DNA of 64,000 bases from NCBI GenBank assembly GCA_019637875.1, contig JAHBUW010000004.1:1-64000 (forward strand), written 5' to 3'. Positions 9,058-17,703 of this stretch are shown piece after piece; positions within the stretch are counted from its first letter, which is position 1, and the number at the start of each line of letters is the position of its first letter. The position numbers and the translations under genes were made by a program. This stretch comes from Pseudobdellovibrionaceae bacterium. Lineage in GTDB: Bacteria; Bdellovibrionota; Bdellovibrionia; Bdellovibrionales; Bdellovibrionaceae. Below the pieces are notes generated by a model. It made no database searches. It had not been told where the DNA came from and saw nothing but the letters and a program-made list of their open reading frames with translations.

Positions 9058-10179
9058 GTGAAGGCTTTATCGTTCGTTCTGCTTTTCATTTTCGGGATGG
9101 GGTTCGCGGCGCCGGCTTGGGCCTTCCCCGAGATGATCCGTCACGGCTACACGAGTTGCATGACCTGCCACGTGTCGCCGAACGGGGGCGGACTGATGAC
9201 GCCTTACGGCCGCTCCATGTCCAAAGAGATTCTCAGTCGACACGCCTACGAGGGCGAAGAGCGGCTTTTCCACGGCGCGCTCGACGCCGAGGGCTTGAAC
9301 AGCTGGCTCGATGGCTCGCGCGAGATCGGCTTCAACGTCGGCGGCGACGTGCGCTGGGTCCAGTCGCACAAAGAATCGAACGACGCCCGCGAGCGCCGTT
9401 CGATTTTCATGCAAGCCGAAATCGAGGCCGCGGCACAATACAAAACGCTCACGCTGACCGGTGCGTTCGGCCGCTTCCCGAAAGGGCGTGACGAATTCGT
9501 TTCGCGCTCGCGGAAGTGGTCGGCGATTTACCGGCCGCTCGACGGCGTTTCGATCCGGGCGGGACGTTTTCTGCCCAGTCACGGGCTGCTGGTGCCCGAG
9601 CACATCTACCTCACCCGCAAGGAGCTCGGTTTCGATCAAGGTTTCGAGCGCAACGCGCTGGAAGTGGCGTGGGTCACCGAAAAATTCACGATCTTCGTCA
9701 CCAAAACGAAGGACCCCGACGGACAGCTTTTCCAAGAGGATGGACTGTCCTTGCGGGTCGAACAGACGCTGGCCGAGACGAAGAAGTGGGGGCTCAGCGT
9801 TTACCGGGGGGACGGCCCCGCGCAGGATCGCTTGCTTGTCGGCGCCGACGCGCAGCTCGCGTTCGGGCACTCGTTCGTGACGCTCGCGGAAATCAACTAC
9901 GTCGAAAACGAAAACACGGCGGTGAAAACGCGGGGCTTCGTGGGCATGAGTAAAACCTCGTACGAATTCACGCGCGGCGTGTTCGCGCAGTTATTCCTGG
10001 AAAGGTCCCATCGCGACGTCGGAAATCCGCTCGGCTACCGTGACGGATTCGGACCGGGGTTCCAATTCTTCCCGCGTCCCCATTGGGAGCTGTCGGGGCA
10101 CTGGATCCGTCGGGTCGATGCGCAGAATTCGCAGCGTTCGGGAGATGAGGCGTATCTTCTCTTGCACTACTACCTATAA
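9058..10179 (+). CDS. Outer-membrane protein with one N-terminal c-type haem site
   Basis: A 373-residue protein with a signal peptide (cleavage near PAWA-FP). Directly after it is a single c-type haem motif CMTCH in the context RHGYTSCMTCHVSPNGGG, followed by TPYGR. The rest reads as amphipathic beta strands with aromatic girdles and ends in the barrel-like HYYL. This layout occurs in proteins of delta-proteobacteria and relatives thought to be haem-tagged porins. It could pass electrons through or to the outer membrane, but this is inference. GTG 9058 has AAGGGGG about seven bases upstream. It lies 15 bases behind yceI, so they are probably one transcript. Confidence 0.75.
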   Translation: MKALSFVLLFIFGMGFAAPAWAFPEMIRHGYTSCMTCHVSPNGGGLMTPYGRSMSKEILSRHAYEGEERLFHGALDAEGLNSWLDGSREIGFNVGGDVRWVQSHKESNDARERRSIFMQAEIEAAAQYKTLTLTGAFGRFPKGRDEFVSRSRKWSAIYRPLDGVSIRAGRFLPSHGLLVPEHIYLTRKELGFDQGFERNALEVAWVTEKFTIFVTKTKDPDGQLFQEDGLSLRVEQTLAETKKWGLSVYRGDGPAQDRLLVGADAQLAFGHSFVTLAEINYVENENTAVKTRGFVGMSKTSYEFTRGVFAQLFLERSHRDVGNPLGYRDGFGPGFQFFPRPHWELSGHWIRRVDAQNSQRSGDEAYLLLHYYL

Positions 10180-10278
10180 GCACGCACCGGGCCGGATTCT
10201 TAATTTCGTTTGCATCCGGATTTTAGGGTGGACTCGCGCGCCCGCTTCGATTCAAATTCCGCCACCACCGGGGGACAC

Positions 10279-11442
10279 ATGAGTCGACGTTCGCTATGGA
10301 TCAGCGGCCTCTCCATTTTAGTTTTAGCCTTCCTCGCCCTGCACAGCGAGGCGAAACCGCTCGCCACAACGTCGAACCAAGGGGTCGCCACAACGTCGAA
10401 CCAAGGGGTCGCCAAAACGTCGAACCAGAGGTTCGCCACAAGCCAGTGGCAAGGCGACGTCGTCATCCGCACCACGGATAAGGTTTTCCAGTCGGGGCCG
10501 GTGCCCACGGACCTGGCCGACTGCCGGGCCCGCATCGCGAAGATCGTCTGCCTGGTCGAGCCGATGAACGCTGACGAAGAGGGCGACGATTTCGACCAGC
10601 GCGCCTGCGAGCCGGGCGGTGAAAGCTACGCCTGGGCTTTCGAAGGCCACTTCGACCGGAGCGTGCCCGTGATCCAAAAGATGTACTGTCACCTTTCGAA
10701 AATCTGGATCGAGAAGTCGTTCGTGGGCACGGCCTACGCGGGCCTGGTGCGCGACTCTTCGGGAAAAACGATCGGCGGCGGGATCGGCATTCGCCGTGAG
10801 GTTTTGGAATCGAAGTTGGGTTTTGACGATTGGCTTTCATGGAAAGAAGAAACGAGTTTCGGCGGCAGCGCGGACTCGAACGCGCCACGGATCGGCGTCT
10901 TGAACTACGTCTCGAACCGTCCGACGTCGGACTTCTTTCTGGATTACGTGCTGAACCACGAGTTCGGGCACATCTTCGACTTCGCGAACGGACTGAATGC
11001 CACGACCGAATGCCGTTACCGCGAGAAGGCGCCGGGCGAATGGGAGCGCGTGGGGACCTGCGAACCGCTGCCGGGAACTTGGGGCGCGCTCAGCTGGCGC
11101 AACGTCAGCGAGCCGCTCGCCGGAAACGATTTCGCCGGCCGCGAGAAGATCTGTTTTTATTTCTGCAACGGCCAGTTCCTGAAAGCGGCCGAGGCGATTG
11201 ATCTGTTCCTGGGGATGCTGGGCACGAACTTCCCGTCGACCTACTCGAGCCGTTATCCGTCCGAGGACTTCGCCGAAAACTTCGCGCTGAAGCTCGCGCA
11301 CGACGACGGGCTGAGACTCAAGCTCGAGACGGGGGGCCACTCGCTGGATCTGAGCGGTCATTTCCTGGGGCCGAAGCTCGATACCAAACGACGTTACGTC
11401 GAAGATCTGATCCAAAAAGGCCCCCGCTATCCGGGGGAGTAA
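10279..11442 (+). CDS. Secreted zinc metallopeptidase candidate (HEFGH) with short repeats
   Basis: A 387-residue protein with an N-terminal signal peptide (about residues 1-25). Right after it are three 8-residue repeats (ATTSNQGV type) coded by 24-bp tandem repeats. The catalytic candidate is HEFGH at residues 227-231 (NHEFGHIFDF), the HExxH zinc motif. A downstream DFAENFA could supply the third ligand Glu, a pattern common in secreted zincins. Several cysteines (about residues 82, 91, 110 and 137) may form disulphides. The start at 10279 is preferred to the longer frame because it begins the signal peptide and follows a G-rich site. Substrate unknown. A strong terminator follows. Confidence 0.7.
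   Translation: MSRRSLWISGLSILVLAFLALHSEAKPLATTSNQGVATTSNQGVAKTSNQRFATSQWQGDVVIRTTDKVFQSGPVPTDLADCRARIAKIVCLVEPMNADEEGDDFDQRACEPGGESYAWAFEGHFDRSVPVIQKMYCHLSKIWIEKSFVGTAYAGLVRDSSGKTIGGGIGIRREVLESKLGFDDWLSWKEETSFGGSADSNAPRIGVLNYVSNRPTSDFFLDYVLNHEFGHIFDFANGLNATTECRYREKAPGEWERVGTCEPLPGTWGALSWRNVSEPLAGNDFAGREKICFYFCNGQFLKAAEAIDLFLGMLGTNFPSTYSSRYPSEDFAENFALKLAHDDGLRLKLETGGHSLDLSGHFLGPKLDTKRRYVEDLIQKGPRYPGE
10360..10442 (+). repeat. 24-bp tandem repeat, about 3.5 copies, in frame
   Basis: Units begin at 10360, 10384 and 10408, with a partial unit at 10432. The unit core is CGCCACAACGTCGAACCA. The first two differ by one base; the third has four changes. Because 24 is a multiple of three, copy-number change would add or remove eight residues without a frameshift. 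Confidence 0.9.
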
Positions 11443-11473
11443 AAAAAAGCCCGCGGGATGCGGGCTTTTTTCT
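11442..11473. terminator. Bidirectional intrinsic terminator
   Basis: Stem GCCCGC (11449-11454), loop GGGAT, GCGGGC (11460-11465), flanked by a run of As on the left and Ts on the right. It sits between convergent genes ending at 11442 (+) and 11473 (-) and can serve both. Confidence 0.9.
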
Positions 11474-11997
11474 TAGTAAATGAGAGCCGGTTCGGTACCG
11501 CTCTGTTCGCGATCTTTGCCGCGGACTTCGTAACGTAAAATCCCGATGGGGTCGTCCGCGAACTCCCGCGAAATGGACATGAACTTGAGCATTCCGTCCT
11601 CGGAGAGCGTGGGATCTTGGATCTTCAGGGCCTGTTCGATGGCGGGCTCATTCAGGTTGATGGTCTTCGCGGTGAAGACGACGTGGCAGACGTACTCGCG
11701 ACCTTCGATGTCGCATTCCATCTTGTCGATACCGTTGCCGGCCCAGACGTCTTTTTCGCCCCGCTGTACGCTCGAGATTTGATAAACGATGGGCGTGCCG
11801 ACGAGGGCGGCGGGGAGTTCAAAACGGACTTGGGAGTCGCGCATGAAGTCGCCCGAGTTCGCGAATTCAACCGGGTAGATGTTCGAGCCTTGAAGTTCGG
11901 GATTATCGGTCGGGACCTCGTAGGTGCCTTTGAGCGAGCGGGCCTGCGCGGCGTGGGCGACAAGCGTCGTCAGTAGGGCCAGGATCAGCGTCTTCAT
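11473..11997 (-). CDS. Secreted protein of unknown function
   Basis: A 174-residue protein with a signal peptide (MKTLILALLTTLVAHAAQA). The mature part has two cysteines about nine residues apart (DKMECDIEGREYVCHV) and looks mostly beta. No family recognised. The ATG at 11997 has GGAGG a few bases upstream, which rules out the longer in-frame start at 12015. Stands alone between two terminator/promoter regions. Confidence 0.75.
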   Translation of the reverse strand: MKTLILALLTTLVAHAAQARSLKGTYEVPTDNPELQGSNIYPVEFANSGDFMRDSQVRFELPAALVGTPIVYQISSVQRGEKDVWAGNGIDKMECDIEGREYVCHVVFTAKTINLNEPAIEQALKIQDPTLSEDGMLKFMSISREFADDPIGILRYEVRGKDREQSGTEPALIY

Positions 11998-12188
11998 GTT
12001 CCCTCCTGCCCTCATTTCTATGCCGTTTCATTGCGGGCGGCAAGACTCGAAACGGGTTATGAAGTGGTGTCAAAACTTCGTGTTTTCCGAGGTTGAAACT
12101 TGGTCCGGGCTTTGCTGAAAGGGGACTGAACGTGCCAACCCAGGCCAAATTGACGCCAATTTGCCCCAGAGAAAAGGGAGAACTCCTC

Positions 12189-14225
12189 ATGATGTCTTTA
12201 CGGAAACAAGCGACATGGACGACGCTCGGTTTGAGCTTCCTGGCTTCCACCGCCATGGCTCAGGCCACCTTCAACCCCATTACGACCAAGGATTGGGTCC
12301 TCGAGGACCTTGGCGCGGTGTGTTTGGCCCATACCCAACGGGTGATCGAGAACCAAACCTACCGGCTCGAGATGCAAATCGACAAGTCGGCCCAGTTCCC
12401 GGTGGAAGTGTTCGTGCGGGAGGTTCCCGCGGGCAACGGGACTCAATACGCCCGTTTCGTTTACGATAAATCCAAAGGCATCAATTATGACTTCTCTCCC
12501 CTCGCGGACGCGTCGGGGAACGTGAGCCTGTATCAGGTCCCTCGCGGTTCGACGGCGCTGGTGTCTTACATCAAACGCTCGCTCAGCCTGCCGGTGGAGT
12601 TCGTGAGCGCCGGTGTGCCCGCGCGCAAAGTCGACTTCTCGTTGCGGGGCTCGTCGGTCACGCTCGACAATCTGATCGCGCGCTGTAACGCGAAGAAGGC
12701 GCTGACCTCGAACGAGTTCGAAAAGAATTTCTTCGACCTGGCGAAGTTGCTGGCCTTGGATCCGTTGTCGCTGCGCCCGGATCAAGTCGCACGTTTGCGG
12801 AACGCCTACCTGTCGGGCCATCAGGCCTACGTCGCGCGTGACGCGAAACAAGGTGAGCTGCAAGCCCTGACCAACAAATACATGAAGCAGCTGCGTGAGC
12901 TCGACCGCCTGAAAGGGAGTCTCGACAATCTGACGCAAAAAGAGCTCGCGAACCTGAACGCGCGCAAAGCGACCCTGGACCAGAAGATCGCGGATCTGGA
13001 TAAAGCGATCGCTTCGAAACAAGGCGAGATCGCGGCGAAAGACCAAGAGCTTCAGCAGCGCAATGCCGCTTACGATGCCGCTTGGCAGGTGCTGGCTCCG
13101 CTGAAGCCGGAGCACGACCGGTTGCAGTCATCGCTGGGACAGGCCCAGAACTCGCTGAACTCGTGGAACAATCGTTTGGGTCAGATCGACTCGGGCATCC
13201 GCAACACGCAAAGCGAGATCGCCAATCTGAACTCCGAGGCGGATCAAGTTCGCCGCCAGCTGAGTTCGGTGGACAGCGATTTGGATCGCGCACGTCGCAA
13301 CCTGAACGATGCGGAAAACGAACTGCGCCGCTTCGACCCCCGTCGCGAGCTGCAAGAGCGTCTGCGCCGCCAACCCGGCTACGATATGAACAAACGTGAC
13401 GTCGAACGTTTCGAGCGGGAGCTGCAACAGGCCGAGCGCCAAGTGGATCGCGCCGAACGCGAACTGGATCAAAAGCGTCGTCAATTGGACCAGTGCCGCA
13501 CGCAACCCAACGCGAACTGCGCGGGCGAACAGTCGGCGGTGCAACAGGCGCAGCAAGATGTGCAGCGTGAACGCCAGGACGTGCAACGTCTGCGCGGTCA
13601 ATTGCAGAACGCCCGTCAACAAGTCGATTGGGCCGAGCGCCGCGCGGAAAACGAAGTCCGTGATATCGAAAACCGCCTGCGGAACGAGGAAAGCGACGCC
13701 CGTCGCCGCTACTCGAATCTCGAGAGCCAACGCCACAACCTGGACAGCCGTTTGCGGAACATCGTGAATTACGAAATTCCGAATCGTCAAAACACGATCA
13801 ATGCCTTGCGCTCGGAACGTCCGTCGGTCGTCTCGAACATCAACTCGTGGCAAGGGGAAGTGGCTTCCCGCAAGAAGACCTACGATGATTACAAAGCCTC
13901 GGTGGGTTGGGACGCGAAGAAAGCGGCGGTCGATCAAACCGCGGCGGAAGTGTCACGCGTGAAAAAAGAGCTGCAGAAACTCGAGGCCGAAAATACGGCG
14001 CTCGCGAACGAACTGGCGAAGCAGAAGAAGTCGCTCGCGTCGCTGATGAAAGAGATCGAGGCGATCCTCGCGAAGATCGAAGAGACCGAAGGTAAGTCGG
14101 CCGAAGTGCAAGAGCTGCTGAAGCCCTACTTCGAAGCGAAAGCGAAGCTCGAAGCCGAAATCACGGGCCTGAATCAGCTGTTTGAAAGCAACAAAGCGGC
14201 CTACAACGGCGAGCTGGGCGCCTAA
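12189..14225 (+). CDS. Large periplasmic coiled-coil protein
   Basis: A 678-residue protein with a signal peptide ending at AMA-Q (about residue 22). Residues about 25-180 form a globular, mostly beta head. From about 200 to nearly the end the sequence is long heptad-rich coiled coil (runs of L, A, E, K, Q and R such as ELQQAERQVDRAERELDQKR), broken once by a CRTQPNANCAG turn that may be a disulphide-closed hairpin. The layout suggests an elongated antiparallel rod in the periplasm, perhaps spanning cell-wall distance. No catalytic motif. ATG 12189 has AAGGGAG upstream; the longer frame lacks a signal peptide. Function unknown. Confidence 0.8.
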   Translation: MMSLRKQATWTTLGLSFLASTAMAQATFNPITTKDWVLEDLGAVCLAHTQRVIENQTYRLEMQIDKSAQFPVEVFVREVPAGNGTQYARFVYDKSKGINYDFSPLADASGNVSLYQVPRGSTALVSYIKRSLSLPVEFVSAGVPARKVDFSLRGSSVTLDNLIARCNAKKALTSNEFEKNFFDLAKLLALDPLSLRPDQVARLRNAYLSGHQAYVARDAKQGELQALTNKYMKQLRELDRLKGSLDNLTQKELANLNARKATLDQKIADLDKAIASKQGEIAAKDQELQQRNAAYDAAWQVLAPLKPEHDRLQSSLGQAQNSLNSWNNRLGQIDSGIRNTQSEIANLNSEADQVRRQLSSVDSDLDRARRNLNDAENELRRFDPRRELQERLRRQPGYDMNKRDVERFERELQQAERQVDRAERELDQKRRQLDQCRTQPNANCAGEQSAVQQAQQDVQRERQDVQRLRGQLQNARQQVDWAERRAENEVRDIENRLRNEESDARRRYSNLESQRHNLDSRLRNIVNYEIPNRQNTINALRSERPSVVSNINSWQGEVASRKKTYDDYKASVGWDAKKAAVDQTAAEVSRVKKELQKLEAENTALANELAKQKKSLASLMKEIEAILAKIEETEGKSAEVQELLKPYFEAKAKLEAEITGLNQLFESNKAAYNGELGA

Positions 14226-14235
14226 AGCTGGCACG

Positions 14236-14273
14236 AAAACCCGGTGGGGCCCAAAACGGGCACCGGGTTTTCT
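14236..14273 (+). terminator. Intrinsic terminator of coiled-coil gene
   Basis: Stem AAAACCCGGTG (14236-14246) with CACCGGGTTTT (14261-14271); an inner GGGCCC...CGGGC part adds pairing. A T-rich tail follows. Confidence 0.85.
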
Positions 14274-14354
14274 CTGTTTTACTGTCCAGATTTCTGACAT
14301 CGCGACCTCTGCCCGAGCTGTGTTACAAAGCTCTTCTTGGGTGGAGGTTTTTTT

Positions 14355-14999
14355 ATGAAATTAGGTCTGATGGGCGCGGGATTGATCGCGCTGGCCGCGG
14401 TGATGAGCGGTTGCAATAAATCCTCGAACAAGTCCGAAGAACCGGCGGGAAGCGCGGTCACGCCGCAGACGTTTCCGGCTCCGGGACTGACTTTCTATTC
14501 GGACGGGAACTACACGAACGTCGACATCGACGATTCGATCCATTTCGGTAACCGGACCGCGGTTCTCTACTACATGGGGAACGTGGGCTTCGCGGGTCGT
14601 AACGCGACCAATGAGTGCAATCAGTTCATGCGCGCGGGTCGCAATGCGCCCATGCCCGTGGCTTATTCACGTATGGGCGGATATGAAAACCGTTGGCGCG
14701 CGGCGGGCACACGTCGTTATGGTCGCGTGAACTCGCGCCGTGGCGATAGTCTGGGCCAAGTGCAGACTTGGAAGTTGCGGAACGGTCAGAATCTGACGCA
14801 ACTGCAAGGCGGCTGTTACGTGGTTTGTTTGATGGACCGCAACCGTCGTCACGATGCCATGGGCATGTTCTTCGAAGCGAACGCGCAGATGCAGACGCAG
14901 GTGTCGTTCAATATGAGCTTCTCGAATTACCAAGCGCAGTTTTCGGGGGCCTACTATGGACCCAAATTCCAGACCCATGCGCGTGGCGCGATCCGCTAA
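14355..14999 (+). CDS. Lipoprotein of unknown function
   Basis: A 214-residue lipoprotein: lipobox MSGC (Cys about residue 24) after a hydrophobic stretch. The mature part is rich in Arg, Asn, Gly and Met, with RMGGYENRWRAAGTRRYGR and an alternating pattern near the end (SFNMSFSNYQAQFSGAYYGP). No domain recognised. ATG 14355 follows GTGGAGG at 14341-14347. Its own terminator appears to have been separated from it by insertion of the palindromic element just downstream. Confidence 0.75.
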   Translation: MKLGLMGAGLIALAAVMSGCNKSSNKSEEPAGSAVTPQTFPAPGLTFYSDGNYTNVDIDDSIHFGNRTAVLYYMGNVGFAGRNATNECNQFMRAGRNAPMPVAYSRMGGYENRWRAAGTRRYGRVNSRRGDSLGQVQTWKLRNGQNLTQLQGGCYVVCLMDRNRRHDAMGMFFEANAQMQTQVSFNMSFSNYQAQFSGAYYGPKFQTHARGAIR

Positions 15000-15027
15000 C
15001 GGGGAATCATAAAACTTCACGCCATCT

Positions 15028-15249
15028 TGAAAGGCTGAAACTGCACCCTTTCCGTGTTGCAAGTCGTTCCCGGCGCGAGCGGCAAAGTCCTCTCTTTTCG
15101 CTTGGCTGGGACGCGGCCCTCCTGGCCTCACCGCAGAGTCATACGCCATCCAGGCGCTGCGGAGGTCCCATCCAACCGAAAAGAGAGGACTTTACCGCTC
15201 TCCGGAAAAGGGTTTTGCAACACGGAAAGGGTGCAGTTTCTGAAAGGCT
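15028..15249. mobile_element. 204-bp palindromic (MITE-like) insertion with 9-bp direct repeats
   Basis: Outer arms at 15037-15062 and 15215-15240 are perfect 26-bp inverted repeats starting GAAACTGCACCC. Inner arms at 15078-15112 and 15165-15199 match at 32 of 35 positions. The spacers between outer and inner arms are both 15 bases, so the whole element can fold into one long hairpin. TGAAAGGCT occurs directly on both sides (15028-15036 and 15241-15249), as expected for target-site duplication. No open reading frame of its own. The right copy of the duplication forms part of the following terminator stem. Confidence 0.75.
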
Positions 15250-15272
15250 CGACACTCGGTCGGGCCTTTTTT
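15244..15272 (+). terminator. Intrinsic terminator displaced by the palindromic element
   Basis: Stem AAGGCTCGAC (15244-15253), loop ACTCG, GTCGGGCCTT (15259-15268) with one T:G wobble, then Ts. It presumably served the lipoprotein gene ending at 14999 before the element inserted in front of it. Confidence 0.75.
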
Positions 15273-15346
15273 ATTGCCAAAATGCCCCGAAAAGCCCCAA
15301 CTTGCGCCGCACGCCTTTTGCTTCATTGAGGGGTGGGGAGGTGCCC

Positions 15347-15949
15347 GTGATTTCCAGCCTGATGCTTGCCGCTGGCGAGAGTAAAAGAATGGGTCCGCGG
15401 AACAAACTCCTGCTGCCGATGGACGGCGGCACGCTCGTGCGACGAACGGCGAAGGAGCTTGCGAAATTTCCTTTTCAGGAAAGCGTTTTCGTCACCGGCT
15501 ACGAGGCCGACTTGGTGACGCCCGAGCTGATCAGTTTCGACGCCATCCTCACGCACAATGCTCGTTATAAAGAGGGGATGTCGACTTCGTTGAAGGCGGG
15601 CTTGCGGGCGCTGACGAAGCCCTGTGACGGCGTGGTGATCGTTCACGGCGACCGGCCGTCCTTTCGCATCGAAGTCGTGCAAAGGCTGGCGCAAGAATTT
15701 TACAAACGACGAGGACCACTGATCTTGTTCCCGCGATGGCGGGGGCGACGTGGGCATCCGACGTTGGTCTCGCGGCATTTTTTCGATGAGATTTTGAACG
15801 AGTTCGAAGGGGACTACGATCTAGGCTATTTGATGCGCCGGAGTCTCAACGCGGTCTTGCCGATCGATGTAGAGGACGTCGGTGTCACGGAAGACCTCGA
15901 CATCCCCGAAGATGTGCCGGAGCTCAGTCGCTGTCACCTTGGAACGTGA
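15347..15949 (+). CDS. MobA/MocA-like nucleotidyltransferase
   Basis: A 200-residue cytoplasmic protein. It starts with the nucleotide-binding signature of the MobA/MocA NTP-transferase family (MLAAGESKRMGPRNKLLLP), followed by a metal-binding VIVHGDRPSF loop in place of the usual DMP/DQP-type site, and RGRRGHPTLVSR, which fits the substrate-binding GHP motif. Such enzymes transfer a nucleotide to molybdopterin or another phosphorylated acceptor; which one cannot be read from sequence. Start taken at GTG 15347 because GGGGAG precedes it by six bases and translation begins at the family N-terminus; GTG 15341 is possible. The end overlaps the next convergent gene by 26 bases. Confidence 0.8.
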   Translation: MISSLMLAAGESKRMGPRNKLLLPMDGGTLVRRTAKELAKFPFQESVFVTGYEADLVTPELISFDAILTHNARYKEGMSTSLKAGLRALTKPCDGVVIVHGDRPSFRIEVVQRLAQEFYKRRGPLILFPRWRGRRGHPTLVSRHFFDEILNEFEGDYDLGYLMRRSLNAVLPIDVEDVGVTEDLDIPEDVPELSRCHLGT

Positions 15950-16265
15950 CGGTCGTCAGACCCATGCTGTTTTTGCAGCGAAGCAGGACGAGCGCGGGGG
16001 TGCCCACGCAGATTTGGTCCTTGCGGTCGCGCAGGACGAAACGTCCATCGGCGTCCAAGATCTCGAGTTCGAGAATGTCTTCGGTCGCGAACTTGATGTC
16101 TTTCAAGAATTGAATCGCCTGGCCTTGTTCGGCGGTCAGACGCATCTTATCCCGACGCAAAAATTCTTGGAAAAGCGCGCTGGTCGAAGGATCGGCCGCA
16201 ACGGCGCCGACGCCCGCGATCATCAGCAGTGCGCCGATCAATGCGCCCACTTTTTTAGTCAACAT
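15924..16265 (-). CDS. Small secreted protein of the imelysin/di-haem operon
   Basis: A 113-residue protein with a signal peptide (about residues 1-23, cleavage near AVAA-D). The mature part has a helical first half and a beta second half with two cysteines (ICVGTPALVLLRC). No family recognised. Start at 16265 is set by GGAGGAACC directly upstream. It lies ten bases behind the di-haem oxidoreductase gene, so it is probably the last gene of that operon. Confidence 0.75.
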   Translation of the reverse strand: MLTKKVGALIGALLMIAGVGAVAADPSTSALFQEFLRRDKMRLTAEQGQAIQFLKDIKFATEDILELEILDADGRFVLRDRKDQICVGTPALVLLRCKNSMGLTTVTFQGDSD

Positions 16266-16275
16266 GGTTCCTCCA

Positions 16276-17703
16276 TTAAAGGTCATTCACGAACTCGATG
16301 AGCGCTTTGCGCTCGGGGGCGGTCAAACCCATGAACGCGCGTTTCGAAGCTTCCGCTTCGCCGCCGTGCCAAAGGATCGCCTCTTCGACGCCGCGGGCGC
16401 GTCCGTCATGCATCAGATTCTGATGGCCGTTCACGGTGCGGATCATCCCCAAGCCCCAAAGGGGTGGAGTGCGCCACTCGCGGCCGTTGGCCATCGCCTC
16501 GGGACGGTGGTCGGCGAGGTCCATGCCCACGTCATGCAGCAGGAAATCCGAATACGGAAAGATGATCTGGTTGCGGAGCATCGCCGAGGGCGCGTCGGCA
16601 CCGGTCGTGAAACGCGGCGTGTGGCAAGTGGCGCAGTTCACCTGGTGGAACAGTTTTTCGCCGAAGAGCACTTCGGGATCGCGGGGTTTGCGGCGCGCGG
16701 GCACCGCGAGGAGCTGCATATAAAGAGTCACCCGATCGAGCTGTTGATCGGTCACTTCCGGAGCGCCGCCGGTCGGTGCCGCCACGCATGCGGTTTGGAG
16801 CGGCGGGCAGTTTTCATTCGGGAACATCGAGGTGGTCAAACCCATGTCGCCGTTGAACGCGGCCGCGGATTGCTGGCGCACGGTGGGCTGTCCGGCTTTC
16901 CAACCGAAGCGGCCCAGTGCTTTCTGGCCGGTGAGATGATCGAGGGCCCAGTTCGCGCGTCCCGAAATGGCGTCGCCGTTCGCGTCCTGGGGATCCTCCA
17001 GGGCGAGGATGTCGGCCGCGGGGATCGCCTCGATGAGTCCGAGGCCGATGACCTGCGGGGCCTGCCGGGGCGAAAAACGCGCGCGCGGATGGGGTTCGAG
17101 ATCACCGAACGCAAGATTCGCGAAGGAGTAACGAGGGCGGCGTAGGGTCGCGACTTCGCCATCGGGATAGGTGACGGGAATATCGGTAAACTCGACGCTC
17201 GCCTGGCCTTCGCCGGGGACGCCCTTGATACCGAAGGGATTGAGCTGTTCGCCGTACACCGGATGATCGCCAAGGAAGCCATCGACGGTGAGGCCGCTCA
17301 AACGGAAAAGCAAAGACAAATCGACGCGAACTTTGCCGTTCGCTTCGAGAAACGCGGGGCCGCGTCCGTCCAGGCCGTGGCAGGCCGAACACGAGGTCGC
17401 GTTGAAGGTCGGTCCGAGTCCGTCGCGGCCTTCGGTCGAAGACGGCGCCTGCACCCAGACATCTTTGAAGAACGAATTGCCGACGAAGAATTCGCGGCGC
17501 TCTTGATTGCTGACGCCGACGAGCGGATGGCCGAAGGCGTTGCGGGTCAAGTCACGGACGCTCCCGGCGCCGCCGGGAAATTCCGCAGGATCGGGGGTCG
17601 CGTTGGTTTTTGAGCTGATGCCCAAAAACAGCGAAGCCCCGATCACGATCGTGATCAGGGCCAGAAGTTTCGCGGAAAAAAATCGCGAAACGAGGGAGGG
17701 CAT
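16276..17703 (-). CDS. Di-haem oxidoreductase (DHOR/DUF1111), thiol-oxidoreductase-like
   Basis: A 475-residue protein with an N-terminal signal or anchor (about residues 10-33). Two c-type haem motifs mark the family: CSACHG (about 105-110) in TFNATSCSACHGLDGRGPAF and CATCHT (about 359-364) in VNCATCHTPRF. Other family landmarks are GRFGWKAGQPTVRQQ, AAFNGDMGLT and DLADHRPEA. The family (DUF1111) is related to MauG/cytochrome c peroxidases and is often encoded beside imelysins in iron-uptake settings. Here its start overlaps the imelysin stop by one base (TAATG), so the pair is translationally linked. Likely periplasmic redox partner in iron handling; substrate not proven. Confidence 0.9.
   Translation of the reverse strand: MPSLVSRFFSAKLLALITIVIGASLFLGISSKTNATPDPAEFPGGAGSVRDLTRNAFGHPLVGVSNQERREFFVGNSFFKDVWVQAPSSTEGRDGLGPTFNATSCSACHGLDGRGPAFLEANGKVRVDLSLLFRLSGLTVDGFLGDHPVYGEQLNPFGIKGVPGEGQASVEFTDIPVTYPDGEVATLRRPRYSFANLAFGDLEPHPRARFSPRQAPQVIGLGLIEAIPAADILALEDPQDANGDAISGRANWALDHLTGQKALGRFGWKAGQPTVRQQSAAAFNGDMGLTTSMFPNENCPPLQTACVAAPTGGAPEVTDQQLDRVTLYMQLLAVPARRKPRDPEVLFGEKLFHQVNCATCHTPRFTTGADAPSAMLRNQIIFPYSDFLLHDVGMDLADHRPEAMANGREWRTPPLWGLGMIRTVNGHQNLMHDGRARGVEEAILWHGGEAEASKRAFMGLTAPERKALIEFVNDL

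Noticed and set aside
10360-10442. Possible CRISPR array
   Set aside because: The repeats are contiguous and in frame, with no spacers and no cas genes.
14768-15346. 5' extension of the MobA-like gene through the palindromic element
   Set aside because: The frame happens to stay open, but family homology starts at 15347 and the extension crosses another gene and the element.
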